Assembly (NCBI RefSeq): GCF_000247695.1
Contig: NW_004624781.1
Location: 9,249,727 to 9,313,726, forward strand
Reading direction: 5' to 3'
Source: Heterocephalus glaber
Taxonomy: Eukaryota > Chordata > Mammalia > Rodentia > Bathyergidae
DNA length: 64,000 bases
Both the position numbers and the translations under genes were made by a program. Each line of letters begins with the position of its first letter. Position 1 is the stretch's first letter. Of this stretch, positions 33,069 through 46,020 are shown piece after piece. The notes below the pieces were generated by a model. That model was not told the DNA's origin. It saw nothing but the letters and a program-made list of their open reading frames with translations, and made no database searches.

Positions 33069-34480
33069 AAAGATACCTGCGATACTAAGAACATGCACTA
33101 GAACTTTTCAGATTTCTTCTGTTGTTCCAAGACATCTATGAATAGGAAGCAGTAAATTAAACTCCATTTATGATAAAATCAATAGTGATACATATTACCA
33201 ATCCCTGCTGAAAAAGCCGTAAAGCTTTATACTATTTTTGCATTTTCTACTTGTTACGGAATTAAGTAAATCTCTTGACATTCCTCATATTATAGCGGTA
33301 ACTATCTGTAAGAGCTAATCCATACCAATATGAGATGACAAACTCCTAACCTAAGCCTAGAAATTAGGAAGGAATCACTAATTTTTTTTGGACCATAAAT
33401 ATGCATAACATACAAAAATAGTACAGTTAAGTACAGTTTTAAATGTCTACATTTCAAAGGGCTTTAACCTATAAGATGAAAATATAATGATATAACTTAA
33501 CCCTTAAAATGTCTTTGGGAAATAAAGAGCAATATAAATCATTATATACCAGATGGTAACTACTATGTGTCAAGACAGAAATAGCAATACCATGCAATAA
33601 TACAGCTATAACAAGTAATATAATATATGCAGAAACACCTAGGAAGCACTGAACATTTAAAGTCGGATTAAGGAGACAGGAGAAAGTATGCAGCATTCAG
33701 CTCACCATTTGAGAGCAGCCAACTGAATGCATGTCAAGTCTCTTTTGCAAATCTTGCACTTTCAAAAGGAAATGCGTCTTAAGTGTTACTCAATGTGGAA
33801 GTGGTGATGAACATGAAGTTTTCAATGTGGATTTTAGAGATTCTCAATGAACAAACATTTTGTCTTCCACTAACAGAGGAGGACTTATTTATGCACTAAC
33901 ATTTCTTGCAGAATGAAAGTCCAGAAGACCTCTTTGATTTCTATTTCCTCTCACATTATTTATTATAATTTCAAGAACCAAACTGGTCCAAAATGAAGCC
34001 AGTTGCAGCTTCTCTGCTCCATCCATTATTGTCAAGAAAGTGGACCTTTCTTTTCAGCAGGAAAAAACCCTCTAGTAGTATGAGTCATCATCATTTTCCG
34101 AAACCCAGAATTTCCTTGCTGGTACTTCAACAACTCAGGGTCATTCATTTAAGATTAAAAGGAAAACTGCTGTCATTCAAAAAATAAAAATAAAAAACAA
34201 ATCCCTGATTTTATACACCACTGCTATGGGAAAATCATTTAGCCAAATCACTGAAATTATCACTAGAAAAAGTTACAACATTCCAATCACGCTGCACCAA
34301 AAATGCAGTGAAACGGATCCTTTGGATCTTTCCAAGTATTGACTACATATCATATTTTCCATTCACTTAAAAGTGAAAGCTAAAAAGAAAAAAAATTGTG
34401 AATAGAACTAAATCATAACATTGTATAGTGCAATTAACTGAAAAAAGGTATCTTTGATCCCTTTTAGAATAAGTTTTTTT

Positions 34481-34558
34481 CCCCAGTGCTAGGGATCAAA
34501 CCCTGGGCCTTATGTGTTCTAGGCAAATGCTCTACTGCTGAGCCATACTCCTAACCCC
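34481..34558 (-). mobile_element. Old ID-type SINE
   Basis: Reverse-oriented: CCCCAGTGCTAGGGATCAAA, ..TAGGCAAATGCTCTACTGCT, GAGCCATACTCCTAACCCC. Confidence 0.8.
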
Positions 34559-35115
34559 TTGAATAAGTTCTTAAAAGAGGAAAAGTAAATAGATTGTTAT
34601 TTGTGTAATATATCAGATAGCAAGCAGGGCTGAAATAAGCTGTAGCTATAATTTCATTATTTTCTAGGAATATTCCCAAGTCACTTAGTTTAGAAGGGCT
34701 TCAGGTTATATTAGTATAAAATGTAAAATTTAGTAATTTTTCTTACCTAGTCAATTTAAATCAATAACAACAAAAAAGTGCATGTGCACTTCTACCTTTT
34801 GCTACCCTCTTCTCCAACCAACTTATCTCTAAGGAAAGTGATCAGAGATTATAAAACAAACACAGTCGCAAACTTACAGTGCTCTGAATGTAGTTAGCAA
34901 AAGTCATTTGATCAAAACCAACATCAATATCACAAAAGTATAGTAAAATTAAATAGCACTTAAAGCTCACTGCAGCCCCATTCAAGGGGTGAATAATTAG
35001 GATAATTACTTGTATAATGAGTCATTGCTAATAAGTAAAGTTAAAATAAGTGAGTGGAGTATATATACAACTAAAAGATGAGACAGACATCAACAAAACT
35101 GGCAAAATAGCATAC

Positions 35116-35209
35116 AGATTTTTTTTTTCTTTTTTGGTACCGGGGATAGAACTAGGGACCTTGTGCTTTCGAGGCAGGGAGTGGAACCACTGAGCTAAAC
35201 CCCCAGCCC
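35116..35209 (-). mobile_element. ID SINE
   Basis: Reverse-oriented, T-rich tail interrupted by C. Perfect 9-bp duplication ATAGCATAC at 35107-35115 and 35210-35218. Confidence 0.92.
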
Positions 35210-35592
35210 ATAGCATACGGTTTTTCCCAATGAAAAATTAAAATGATTGCATCACCAAGACTATTAAGTACAACCTCCTCATAATACAAAACTTTAAGGC
35301 TGACAACACTAACCTCCATGCACACAGTAAACACTTCCACAAGCCTATTATGCCTAACTATATATGTAGCCATTTACCTTAAAATAATTAAGACAGTTTT
35401 GTGAGCACTACTCACAAGTGCTAAAGGAGTCTGAGTACTACCACTTCTTTGGCTTAGCACACAATTTTTAACGTAAATTTCAGGCCTAGAGATACACTCT
35501 GGACCAACAGGCAAGCTAGAACGTATCATTTACTCTCTCTTGTCTCCTTTGCTCTTTAGCCAACTGCCTCTTTAAACTTTAAATACACAGAC

Positions 35593-35683
35593 AATAAGGG
35601 CCAGGGATTTAGCTCAGTGGTTCTGCTGCTTGCCTCGAAAGCACAAGGACCCAAGTTCGATCCCCAGTACCAAAAAGTTTTAA
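35593..35683 (+). mobile_element. ID SINE
   Basis: Full-length with a short tail (AAAAAGTTTTA). Perfect 12-bp duplication AAATACACAGAC at 35581-35592 and 35684-35695. Confidence 0.92.
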
Positions 35684-37229
35684 AAATACACAGACGATGA
35701 GTGATATCTATATTCAAAGCGTAACATAAAGGGGTTTCCAATATAGGTTACAGAAGGTTTCATATTCAACCCTTATTCTCTCAACATCCAGATCCCAGCG
35801 TTTAGGAAAGAGAAGAAAACAAAACCTAAAGGATGTCCACAGACACTTTTTACAAAACCATCCTGATATTTTAATGTTTTCGAAGATCATCTAGTACCAC
35901 ATATTTTTTTCTAAAACCGCCCTAAAATATATTTCAAATTATATTTTATTGGTTTATTTTTATAAAACCCAAGTCACAGCAGAACATCTCATTGAAGACC
36001 CTCCTCCCACCCAAATAACTAAGTAGGAGGTCTCAAGGGTTAGCGCAAGAAGCTCCCATTTCCACAGACTGGACCTCAATCTCAGAATTATTCACCTTAA
36101 ATTTCTCTTTCCCTTTCTCCACTGGGACAGTACTTACCAAATCCTGGGTAAGTACATTAAAGGCCACTAAACATCTATGAGCATCTGTTTATCACAAGCA
36201 GGGTCTTCAAAATTATAAAATACGCGTCTGATATAGGTCATCAGCGACCAAGATAGACACAAAAGCTTCATTTGGAGGTCTCTAGAATGCCCTTGGGCCC
36301 CAGAGAATAATAATGGCCCTTGTTTCCTACAACAGGGAGCCTGAGAATGAGGAAGGAAAAGATCAAGTGCCTTATAGGCACGCAGTATTCCTTGCAAATG
36401 GATTCACCCCCTCACCATACTTCTCAATGCTAGAGGAACCATTAAAGACTTGGTGTTTTATCCACTGTTAAAAAATGTTTTAAAGCTATTAAAACTGACT
36501 CTTGATCACTGTCAAGATTATATGCAAACTTGAAAAAAATTTTGTTACAATGTTATAAAAGTTGCAAAAATAAGATGTATTTTGTCAGCAACTATGTAGA
36601 AAATATGTGTATGGGAAGTAACATTTAAGACAGTAAGGTAGTTTATGTCAGGGGAAATGTGTCCATGAGGGTTGATTTTCAAAATTAGGAACTTAAAATT
36701 TTCACTTTTATGTTATCTTCACATTAGCAATTTTGAAAAAATTATTACACATGTTATAACTGAAACAGCACTCACTGTAAGAATACTTCAAATTCTGAAT
36801 TAAACTGTACTTGCAAAATGTCTAAATCAAATATAAGGTTATTTCCATGGGAAAAAAGCATAAGAAGGCACACACTCCATCTGAAAGAGATTGTTATTTG
36901 GGAAGTTAATACTTGGTATTGTTATTGAGATTACTTATAGAAATTAGATGACAAGTGTAGCTAACAAACGTGAAATAAGGAAGAAGAAATCTAACTAGGT
37001 GGGTCTTTTTGGCCTTCAGCAGCTACTCCCGCACTGCGAAGTAAGCGGCTTCGGGAAGCTATTTTCAAGGAAATTTATTAACTGGGGCTGCAATCATTAT
37101 CTATGAAACAGCCCAAACTAATCTGTTCCTCATTCCCTAATCCATCAATTCCAGTTTATTTGCTGTCACCTGCAAAAGAATGTATAGAAATAAAGAACGA
37201 GATAAAAACATGTGAACTTTCCTTCCATT

Positions 37230-37367
37230 TGTTTTTTGAGACAGGGTGTTGCTACATAGTTCACACTAGCCTTGAACGCACTATGTAGCCCAGGCTGGTT
37301 GAACAATCTTCCTGCCTCAACCTCTCAAGTGTTGGGACTACAGGTATGCACCACCACACTGGGTTCC
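37230..37367 (-). mobile_element. B1 SINE
   Basis: Reverse-oriented: TTTTTTGAGACAGGGTGTTG, two CTA(T)GTAGTTCA/GTAGCCCAGGCTGG units, CTCAAGTGTTGGGACTACAG, and the 5' end at CACCACACTGGG. Confidence 0.88.
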
Positions 37368-39047
37368 GAACTTGCTTTCACGCAGTGCATTTGGTAGCAT
37401 CTGCAAAAACAAACTCAGGAGGATCGGCATCATCTGCAGATTTCAACTGTCCATGCTACCCTAGTCTCTAATTAATGCAGGTAATTCTGAGTTTGCCATA
37501 CTATAATCTATTAATCATATTCACTTAATCTAATCAGCTGTAAAACAAGAGAGGGCAACAGTGCAAGATTTAATAAAGTGACCTCACTGGATTTTAAAGC
37601 TGCACAGCCTGAGGGTCATGGTGAACACAAAGGACAAAAGTGTCTTTGGTGAATAATTTCTTTTGTGTATATTAAAATCATTTTTTACTTATAAGGCTTC
37701 ATATAACAATGGAATTTTTTTTAAAAAGCATGCATACACAAATTATTTTAATAGCAAACTAGAGGTACAGAGGGTGGCAAATTCTAAATTCTTAGGTGTA
37801 CAGACAGTAGACAGGGCTAGAATGCTGCCATATACAAATATTTGAGAAAAACATTAAAGTAAACTGAACATCAAGTTGAAAATTTTACCTCTGCAATTGA
37901 AAAATGGATGATTTTACAATGTGAAATTCATCTATCCAGTTCATGACTACTGGTCCAAAAGTGCTTTGGCAGCACTCTATCTGTAACCCTAAATTAGTAA
38001 TTTGAAAAACAAAAACAGAACTATGCACTCACGTGATCAGTTTACAGGCACACTGTAATTTCAAGGATGTCCGCAGGCAAGCCTGGGGCAGGATTTCCAC
38101 ATCTGGTGGTCACAATTTTAGGGCTCCTAGTTTGGTCACTGCAGTCATTATGTCAGGAAATGCACACGACAGTGATGCAAAGAAATTAAGAAACACGAAA
38201 TACAATGACTGTGGTTTTTTAATCCCAAATGGTCTGTTAGAAGGACAAACATGAAGGAAAGTATCCCGGGCCATTTGAGGAACAGAAGACATCACAATCA
38301 TTGGATTCTTTGCATCATTTTCTAGAGTAACAGAAGAAAGCAGAAAAAATGTGTACATTCAGAAAAACTGATACTTAATCTACTTTGGAGAAGCAATATA
38401 TCTTTGCAGGCTCAACGTTGAAAGCAGAAGTCCATGCTGGGAGATAATGATACTTAAGTCTGGGAAGTGGCATACTTGACCCTTCCGCAGACTTTATAAC
38501 CAATTCCTCAGCCTATGTGTGAGTATAATCCATTTCTGAAATTACAGAGCAGAAAACTGACTGAGGCTGCTTCGTGTTAGCTACATAACAGATACAGCTA
38601 GAGTGCCCAACCACATATGATAAATAGAAGAAAGTTTAGCTGATGCAAATGTAAATTACACTTAACAAGGTGGCCAATAAAAGAGCAAATGTCAATATTT
38701 AATGTGATAGAGACTCAGTGGGCACCTCCATGAGTCTGATGCTATTCAAGGCATTGAATACAAAGATGAAGAGAAACATGCTTTAAAAAGAACTCCTGGG
38801 CAAGCAGTCACTAAAATTTCATAACATGAAAAGCCTACTCCATACTTGGGATCTTTTATTAAGGATTAAGCTTCCCTTGCTATGAGCAGAAGCTAACAGC
38901 AGATGATGAACCACTGGAAAATATGATTTGCTAAGATACGAAAATGCCTGCTTTAATTCTGTCATTTTCACAAACAAGTACCTACTTATCTACCCAAAGG
39001 ATGAGAGTTAACGAGTGGCATTTGTCTATTGCAATTGTCCCCGTTCC

Positions 39048-39132
39048 TTTTTTTTTTTGGTACCGGGGATTGAACTCAGGACCTTGCACTTGCGAGGCAG
39101 GCGGCAGCACCACTAAGCTAAATCCCTGGCCC
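39048..39132 (-). mobile_element. ID SINE
   Basis: Reverse-oriented full-length ID, GGTACCGGGGATTG to CTAAATCCCTGGCCC. CCGTTCCTTT and CTGTTCTTTA flank imperfectly. Confidence 0.9.
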
Positions 39133-39451
39133 TGTACCTGTTCTTTAAAAACAAATTAGGCTTTAAATTTATGACAGTAAAAGAAAAAAGTACTTGCTAT
39201 ACCATCACCTTCACATTTCCTCCTAGCACTGCAGGAAATAAACTATAGTCTTAGTCAAGTTTGAAATTCTCTCTGAATTCTAAGGGTTTTGATGACCAGC
39301 TGAAAATCAAAACTATTACAAATATTTATAAAGAATGGTCATATTAAAAACTCCATTAGGTTGAAGTTACAGTAGTAAAGTCTAGGGGACTCAGCTGTAC
39401 AGTCTTGAATCCCTGACTCCAAAGCACTCACCTGAGAAGCATGATGTTGTT

Positions 39452-39664
39452 ATTTTTAAATTTATTTGTTTGTTTGTTTACTTGTGTGATACTATAGATT
39501 GAACCCACTGAGCTACACCCCAAGATCTTTTAAAAATATTTTTATTTTGAGACAGGGACTCACTAAGCAGCTGAGCTTCCCAGGCTGGGCTCAAACTTAC
39601 AATCTTCCTGCCTCAGCTTCCCAGAGTGCTGGGTTACAGCAGGTGTGAAACACCATGCCTGGCT
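39452..39664 (-). mobile_element. B1-ID dimeric SINE, antisense
   Basis: Reverse-oriented ID-like unit (ATTGAACCCACTGAGCTACA) followed by B1 (TTTTGAGACAGGGACTCACT ... GTGCTGGGTTACAGCAGGTG ... CATGCCTGGCT). Same order as 46945-47172. Confidence 0.75.
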
Positions 39665-39714
39665 GCATGATGACATTATATTAAACATGAGATTATATTT
39701 AGAATGTGTTCACA

Positions 39715-40575
39715 ATAGCCATCCTTATCCTCTGTTTTACCAAAAAAGAACCCAAGGCTCTGAGAGGTTAAGTAACGTGTCCAAGGTGACACACTATTAT
39801 AGTGGTCCCCTCTTATCCAGAGGACACATTACAAGGCCCCAGTGGCTTCCTGAAACCACAGATAGCACCCAACCCTATGTAGAGAAGATCCCTGACTTGT
39901 AATTGTTCAGCTTTACAAGGTCCAAAAGCAATGCATATTTAGTTGAAACTGTACTGTGAATTCCGGTCTTTTTATTGACTAAGGATATGCTTTAGGATGC
40001 CACCTCGAGATGCTGGGTGGCAGCAGGGCACAACACCTAGTGGCAGCACCCGCAGGCAGCCACTCTGTCATGAGGGTAAATGACAGGCACTCTACAGTGT
40101 AGTGTGCTGCTACCATTTCTTGGATATAGAGATTCAATAAATTACATGAAATATTCAAAAGTTAAATATAAAGTAGGCATTGTGTTAGATGATTCTGCCC
40201 CAAAGGTAGGCTAACATAAGTGTTCTGAGCACATTTAAGGTCGTAGGCTAGGCTAAGCTATGCTGTGTGGTATGTGAGCACAGTAAGATACTCATAACAA
40301 TAACTAATAAAATAGGGTAATTATAACAATATACTATAACAATAGTTATTTAAAAATTTATGAATTTTTAATTTCTAGAATTTTCCATTTAGTAGTTTTG
40401 GACCACGGGTTAACTATGAGTAACTACAACTGCAGGTAAATGAAACCATGGAAAGTAAAACCACAGATGGGGCAGGGTTGAGGGGATCAAGGGAGACTAC
40501 TGTAAGTGGCAGAGCTGTGATTTTTAACCCAGGTCTCCTTGGCTTCAATAGCTGAGCTCCCATCATTGGGCTAAG
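39715..40575 (-). repeat. MIR SINE split by a DNA transposon
   Basis: The left piece (39715-39801: ACCCAAGGCTCTGAGAGGTT, AAGTAACGTGTCCAAGGTGA, CACACTA) and the right piece (40503-40575: AAGTGGCAGAGCTGTGATTT, TTAACCCAGGTCTCC) are consecutive parts of a reverse-oriented MIR, separated by the Tigger-type element at a TA. Confidence 0.7.
39802..40502. mobile_element. Tigger-like (pogo/TcMar) non-autonomous DNA transposon
   Basis: Left end AGTGGTCCCCTCTTATCCAG and right-end complement CAGTAGTCTCCC..TGATCC mirror each other, with CCTGAAACCACAGATAG and, on the other strand, TTTCATTTACCTGCAGTTG inside. Flanked by TA. The interior includes an AATAACTAATAAA-rich section and no transposase frame. Confidence 0.6.
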
Positions 40576-40956
40576 GATGAGATTCTATCTCAAGAAACAC
40601 GAACAGGAGAACTAGCTTTTAGAGTCCATCCTGGAGGTACCAGGCCAAATTATCAAGGATTTAGAAAGAATCGGTTGAACCCAGCTCTAGGTCATTACAA
40701 GGTAACAACAGGAAAATATATCTACTCTTCATGGGCCTGCATTTAGGTATTAGTTCTTTGAGTCCCCAAGTAAGCTTAACATAGTCATTTTTTAAAAATT
40801 ATTATTTCTACACTAAGATATTGACCGGGGCCCACTGGTTCCAAACTAGTAGACCTGATCATCTTGGACTTTTGTATTTTTGTGTGTCCCGAGGCTTGGC
40901 TTGACCTCAGGACCTCTACCACTGACTTAAACCCCCAGTCTCATCCTGGGATCTTT

Positions 40957-41042
40957 TTTTTTTTTTTTTTGGTAACAGGGATCGAACTCAGGACCTTGAG
41001 CTTGCGAGGCAGGCACTGGAACCACTGAGCTAAATCCCCAGC
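40957..41042 (-). mobile_element. ID SINE
   Basis: Reverse-oriented, with GGTAACAGGG instead of GGTACCAGGG. Duplication CTGGGATCTTTT/CTGGCATCTTTT. An older, deleted ID-like stretch may lie at 40886-40941. Confidence 0.9.
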
Positions 41043-41973
41043 CTCTGGCATCTTTTGAACTAGAAATGACTCTATCCACGGAGGCCTTTTTTGAATCAGA
41101 GTGAATCTCTCCCCCAGGGCAAGACTTAAACTGAGGGATGTTCAGGGACTGAGGGCAAACAGACAATTTTCTGCTGATAAGACTGAAATGCAGCCCATGT
41201 TAGCCTGCATAAAGGATTGGGACACTGGTGCTGCAAAAAGGAACACACTTTTAGTTTTACAGGAAAGCTAAGAAGAACCAAAAACGCTTGGGGCACCTGG
41301 GGAATTATTAGTGGTCAAATTCTGCTTAGCCATTTGAAGGGCAACTCTTAAATGCACATAAATAAGTATCTTCAAAGATGAGACGAATGCTTTATATAAC
41401 TTTTCTCCAACTGTTCACTCTTACAACTCTTAGTTCAAAATAAGAAACTTTATTGAAAACAACTATAAATGCTCATAAAAAATTTAAAGATGACCAGCTA
41501 GTAAACTGCTCGATAACATCACTGAGGCTCCCTGTACTACTCAATTAAAGCCCGATCATTTATAATGCATTTCTTTCTTTTGGTCATCACCGACAATCCA
41601 AAGAGATAGGTATAATAAGAATTATTAGTACTGCTACTCAGAGAGACCAGCACCAAAGCCACAGCTCCATAGTGATGGGGCAAGATATTGACTGGTGCTC
41701 ATTGATTCTAAAGCCAATACTCTTTATATCATATTCTTCAATAAGGCTTTTTGTGTCACAATTAAATGGGCTGTTTTTACACCTATTCCTGAGCTTGTAC
41801 CTTAGAGGAAAAAGTCATAGAAGAAAAATTTCTTTTTTAGAACACTGCCTCAGTTAGGGTCTAATTAAGAAGAAGAAACTACTGTAAGTACTTACAAGGG
41901 GAGGGGAGCGTGAGAGAACCAGACATTGGCTTGTATACTTTATTCATCTATTTTGAAATAAGCTTATATAGTT

Positions 41974-42048
41974 TGTGATGCTGAAAATCAAACCCAAGGC
42001 CTCCTGCATGCTAGGCAAGCACTCCACCACTGAGCCACACTACAGCCC
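41974..42048 (-). mobile_element. Old ID-type SINE
   Basis: Reverse-oriented: GCTGAAAATCAAACCCAAGG, CTAGGCAAGCACTCCACCAC, TGAGCCACACTACAGCCC. Confidence 0.82.
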
Positions 42049-43278
42049 GCAACAGAAGGAATTTAATAGAAAGTGCTGGTTACACAAACTATGAAGTTGC
42101 CAAGAGCTAAAAAGGTTTGGCAATAGAAGAAAACCACTGCTACCGCTAAGCCCCGGAGCCAAAAATAAGAGATGGTGTCCCTGGAGCTGAAACCTGAAGT
42201 CACCTGAAAAGAGCATCAAACCATGGAGAGTCTGCCCAGTGGGAGCCGGAATCACACAGAAACACCGTCTACTGAAGACACTGGGAAGAAAGGGAGAAGG
42301 GAAGTATCCTGGGTTTGCTCTTTGTCCTCTTGCACAATATCCTGCCAATGTCTCTGATCAGCTGAGCTCAGTCTGTAGCCACTCACCCGGGGGCCTGCAC
42401 AAGGGAAAAGGGAGGCACAGACTTGAGGGAAAACTGGCTGAGGACTGTTGTTAACCTTCAGCTGCAGGAATCAAATGTGTTACTGTTTTAAGTCACTAGA
42501 TTTGAGGTTGTATCACAGCGAAAGGTGACTGCTATGTACCTTCATAAACAGCAGCAAGGAGGGAAATAAATACACAGGCAAGAATATGAAATACTGGGAG
42601 AATCAAAAGTGAAATGGTGGTACAATTACTTTCAATAATTGCTCTGAGGAAAACATTTCCACCATCTGTGAGCCCAGAGTAGAGAGCAGCACACGTACAG
42701 GCCCCTCAACCTGTACAGACCTCTACAACAGGTCTTGTAAAAAGACCTGCCTAGCAATGTGGTGGGATCCCCAGCTGGAGGTGGGGAGTGCAAGATGTCT
42801 TGAACTTCACAATCAACTGGGAAGTTTGGGACAGGATGACCTGTTGAACTGGGAGTGTCATATGCTGGCAAGTCAAGAGCCAGTTTTTCCAAAAAGGAAG
42901 TCTGTCACTGAGTCAGCAGCATTGCCAAGTAGTACTAATATAGCTCAAGGGTGGCCACTGGCGCGATGGGTAACTCCAAGATTTCTGCTTATCCTACTTC
43001 CCCCACCATCCTCACAGTACAGCCTCGTTAGTTATTTATAAACCCTCTCTTCTCCCAAAGTATACTGGAAGGACCACATGATGTTGGGGACCTTTTTAGT
43101 TTATGTAACTACAATTACCCACCTTAAAATACATAGCTCCAACCAACACATCACAACTTTTTATCACCATTCCTTAACACACAACTTTAGAAATTCCTTC
43201 TTCGTGCTCTACTCTGTGGTATTCGCTGTCTCTAAGGGACACAGGATTGTCCCATTGTGTGGAATAGCCTTCACCCAT

Positions 43279-43366
43279 CTTTTTTTTTGGTACCAGGGAT
43301 CGAACTCAGGTCCTTGCGCTTACAGGGCAGGCGGAGGAACCTCTGAGCTAAATCCCCCCGCGCCCT
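43279..43366 (-). mobile_element. ID SINE
   Basis: Reverse-oriented, 5' end altered to CCCCCCGCGCCC. Flanks CTTCACCCATCT and CCTTCACTTATCTT form an imperfect duplication. Confidence 0.88.
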
Positions 43367-43389
43367 CCTTCACTTATCTTGTCTGAATC

Positions 43390-43610
43390 TTGACAGTGGT
43401 TTGATACTCGTAATTTTACCTTCTGTCCTCCACAATGCCCACGGTGCCACTCTCTAACCCAAAATTCCAAGAACTTACAATGTATTTTTATTGCTTCATA
43501 TCATTTTCTCCTTCCCAGATAGATTTGAGCAGAGACTCAGCATTCTAAGTAGTGGACTAAGTAGGTGCCTGATAAATGTTTAAAGGCTTGAATGAAAGAC
43601 AAGTCCTTTA
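43390..43610 (+). repeat. Ancient L2/MIR-like relic
   Basis: GTGGACTAAGTAGGTGCCTG, ATAAATGTTTAAAGGCTTGA, ATGAAAG matches the ending shared by L2 and related ancient repeats. Confidence 0.4.
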
Positions 43611-43942
43611 AAAACAGAAGCCTCATCTTTTGGAGCCTCTGTCCTATTTGCCAAGCAAGTGAAAGGGACTCAATAAATACTTCTTGACACCGATTAATTC
43701 ACATTATCTCTCAATTGATACTGCTGGAATGCATCTTTCAGACTAGCAAATGAAGTTACATTATTTGGATAACTTCAGATGATAAACACAAAAAAGTGAA
43801 ACACACACAAAAGAACCCATTAAAATATTTAAATTGTTAGAAAAAGTACAAACCACATGTGCCACTTGACCAAAATGAACCTCACCATTCTTTATTGCCA
43901 ACATATACTACTAATAATTTTTTTTTAAAAAAAGTACAAACC

Positions 43943-44028
43943 TGGGCCAGGGATTTAGCTCAGTGGTTCCAGTGCCTGCCTCGCAAGTGCAAGGTCCCAA
44001 GTTCGATACCAGATACCAAAAAAAGAAA
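43943..44028 (+). mobile_element. ID SINE
   Basis: Full-length with the end CCAGATACC. Duplication AAAAGTACAAACC on both sides (from about 43930 and 44029). Confidence 0.9.
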
Positions 44029-44880
44029 AAAAGTACAAACCAAAGCACAGTACTAAGCATGCATAAAGTAGATGTCTTCATTTAACAATGGAGAAAAGGC
44101 AACAGTGCAGTCTCTTCTAGAAAAGCAGAATCCCATGAAATGTTCTGTTACACTGTTGCAATACCAATCTTTAAAATCACAGGTTAATTTAAACAGGTTT
44201 AGGAGTTTGGGTGATTTTTTAAATTCCACACACAATGAAATAAATACCAATTCTACAATTATATTAAGAGGACTGATAAAAGTGCTACCACCATGCAGAG
44301 AAAGAGTTGGCTATTTCATGTTGTTTAGAAGTTTCATTTTCTTCAGAAATCGTATTTTTTCAACACTTGGACAACGATCACAAAACCATAGGTTGCAGAG
44401 ATCTTTGTGTTGTGTGGGAACTTCTATTTCTTCCATTTCAACTAGACTGGCTTCCAGGATCCATAGAGGAAGAGCAAAAAGCAGGAAACCAAAAAAGGAG
44501 ACAATAGGCTCATTACCCAAGAGACCTTAACAAAAAACGGAGCTGAAGCCTCCATCAATAAAGGCTTGACAGTCAAAAGGCCCAGTTTTCTTGGCGGGGG
44601 TGGGGGGTGTCCTGTCAATTGCAGCCTACACCCAACCATTTTTTAAAAAATAAGATGAATTTTCAGTGGCAAACCAACACAACAAAAATGACTTTCTAGC
44701 TGGTTTTTTTCCCCACAAATCCTTTTTTAAAACAACATATATGTGTGTATATATATGCACATTTACATAACTTAAAAGTTTTATAATACTTGATCATTAC
44801 TCTGGTATGCAGAATGGACTCTACTTTTTAGTCTTATGTTCTAGTCTAGTTTCTTCTCCTCCATTAAAAAAAAAAAAAGG

Positions 44881-44916
44881 CAATTCGATCCCTGGTACCA
44901 AAAAAAAAAAAAAAAA
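44881..44916 (+). mobile_element. Severely 5'-truncated ID SINE
   Basis: Only AATTCGATCCCTGGTACC and an A18 tail remain, preceded by A12GG. A second example like 247-278. No clean target duplication. Confidence 0.65.
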
Positions 44917-45030
44917 GGGCAGGACACACTACATTGACTAATTGTAGGGGCTGCAACCTACATTGAAAAAAAACGGGCCTAAAAGGACATTTATCAACCA
45001 AAGACCATGTCCTGTTTCTTTCTTCTGTTT

Positions 45031-45132
45031 GTTTGTTTTGGTTTGGTTTGGGTTTTTTGGTACTGTGGATCAAACTCAGGACTTTGCACTTTTGAGGCAG
45101 GTGCAGTGCCACTGAGCTAAATTCCCAGCCCT
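45031..45132 (-). mobile_element. ID SINE, first of two at one target site
   Basis: Reverse-oriented with a T/G-rich tail (GTTTG units). TTTCTTCTG duplications at about 45018-45027 and 45134-45142. Confidence 0.9.
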
Positions 45133-45143
45133 CTTTCTTCTGT

Positions 45144-45254
45144 TATTTATTTATTTTATTTATTTATTTATTTATTTTTTGGTACTAGGGATCGAACTCG
45201 AGACTTTGCGCTTGCAAGGCAGGCGGCGGAACCACTGAGCTAAATCCCCGGCCC
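45144..45254 (-). mobile_element. ID SINE, second of two at one target site
   Basis: Reverse-oriented with a TTTA-repeat tail, near-consensus body (GGCAGGCGGCGGAACCACTG). CTTCTGTT flanks it, shared with the neighbouring copy. Confidence 0.92.
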
Positions 45255-45924
45255 TCTTCTGTTTTTAAAATTGCACTGCTGGTAAAGAAAGCTCACACTA
45301 GCATTACTTTTCAATGGGGGGGGGGGAGGATTCAGGGCTTTGAATATAATATGCATGAAAATATCTGTTAAACTTAAGAAGCCATTTCCCCCACCACCAC
45401 CACCATTTTGTGGGTAAACTAATCGGAAAGGAGAAGAAAAGATAAAGACTTAGAGGAGAAAAGCAGAATTCCAATAATGAAAATACTGCCTGCGCTACAT
45501 GCCCAATACTTTGAGCATGACATTGCCAAGGGCTCTGCTTTCACCATCACCTAAGAAGCTTTGATCCATCAGCCTAAGGCCAAGAAGCAAAAGCAAGAAA
45601 GGCTCATCACAGAAGAGCAGAGTCTCCAATAGTCTGTCTGGTAACTGGCCTCATTCCAAATGAATGAGATAGGACCACACTCTTTAAATGAGAGAATAAT
45701 TATTTACAAAAACCAAGAACGCCAACGTAAGTCAGTTCAGAATGGCTAGAACACTCACTGTAATGAACAAAACATAGCCAAACAAAATGAGCATCAGACT
45801 AGATGACCTATATAATGGAATCAAATAATATCCCTCAAGATATTCTCCTGAGATCTCCCCAGCTCAATAGATAATGTTGCTGACAGCTATAATGGGATAG
45901 GCTACCATTAATAAAGATATCACT

Positions 45925-46008
45925 TGGGCTGGGGATTTAGCTCAGTGGTTTCGCTGCCTGCTGTGCAAGCCCAAGGACCGGAGTTCGATCCCCAGTACCA
46001 AAAAAAAA
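45925..46008 (+). mobile_element. ID SINE
   Basis: TTTCGC...TGTGCAAG subtype. Perfect 12-bp duplication AAAGATATCACT at 45913-45924 and 46009-46020. Confidence 0.93.
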
Positions 46009-46020
46009 AAAGATATCACT

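Noticed and set aside
44072..44530. 152-codon plus-strand open frame in intron 1
   Set aside because: No recognisable motif and competing frames on both strands. Length alone is not enough in 40 kb of intron.
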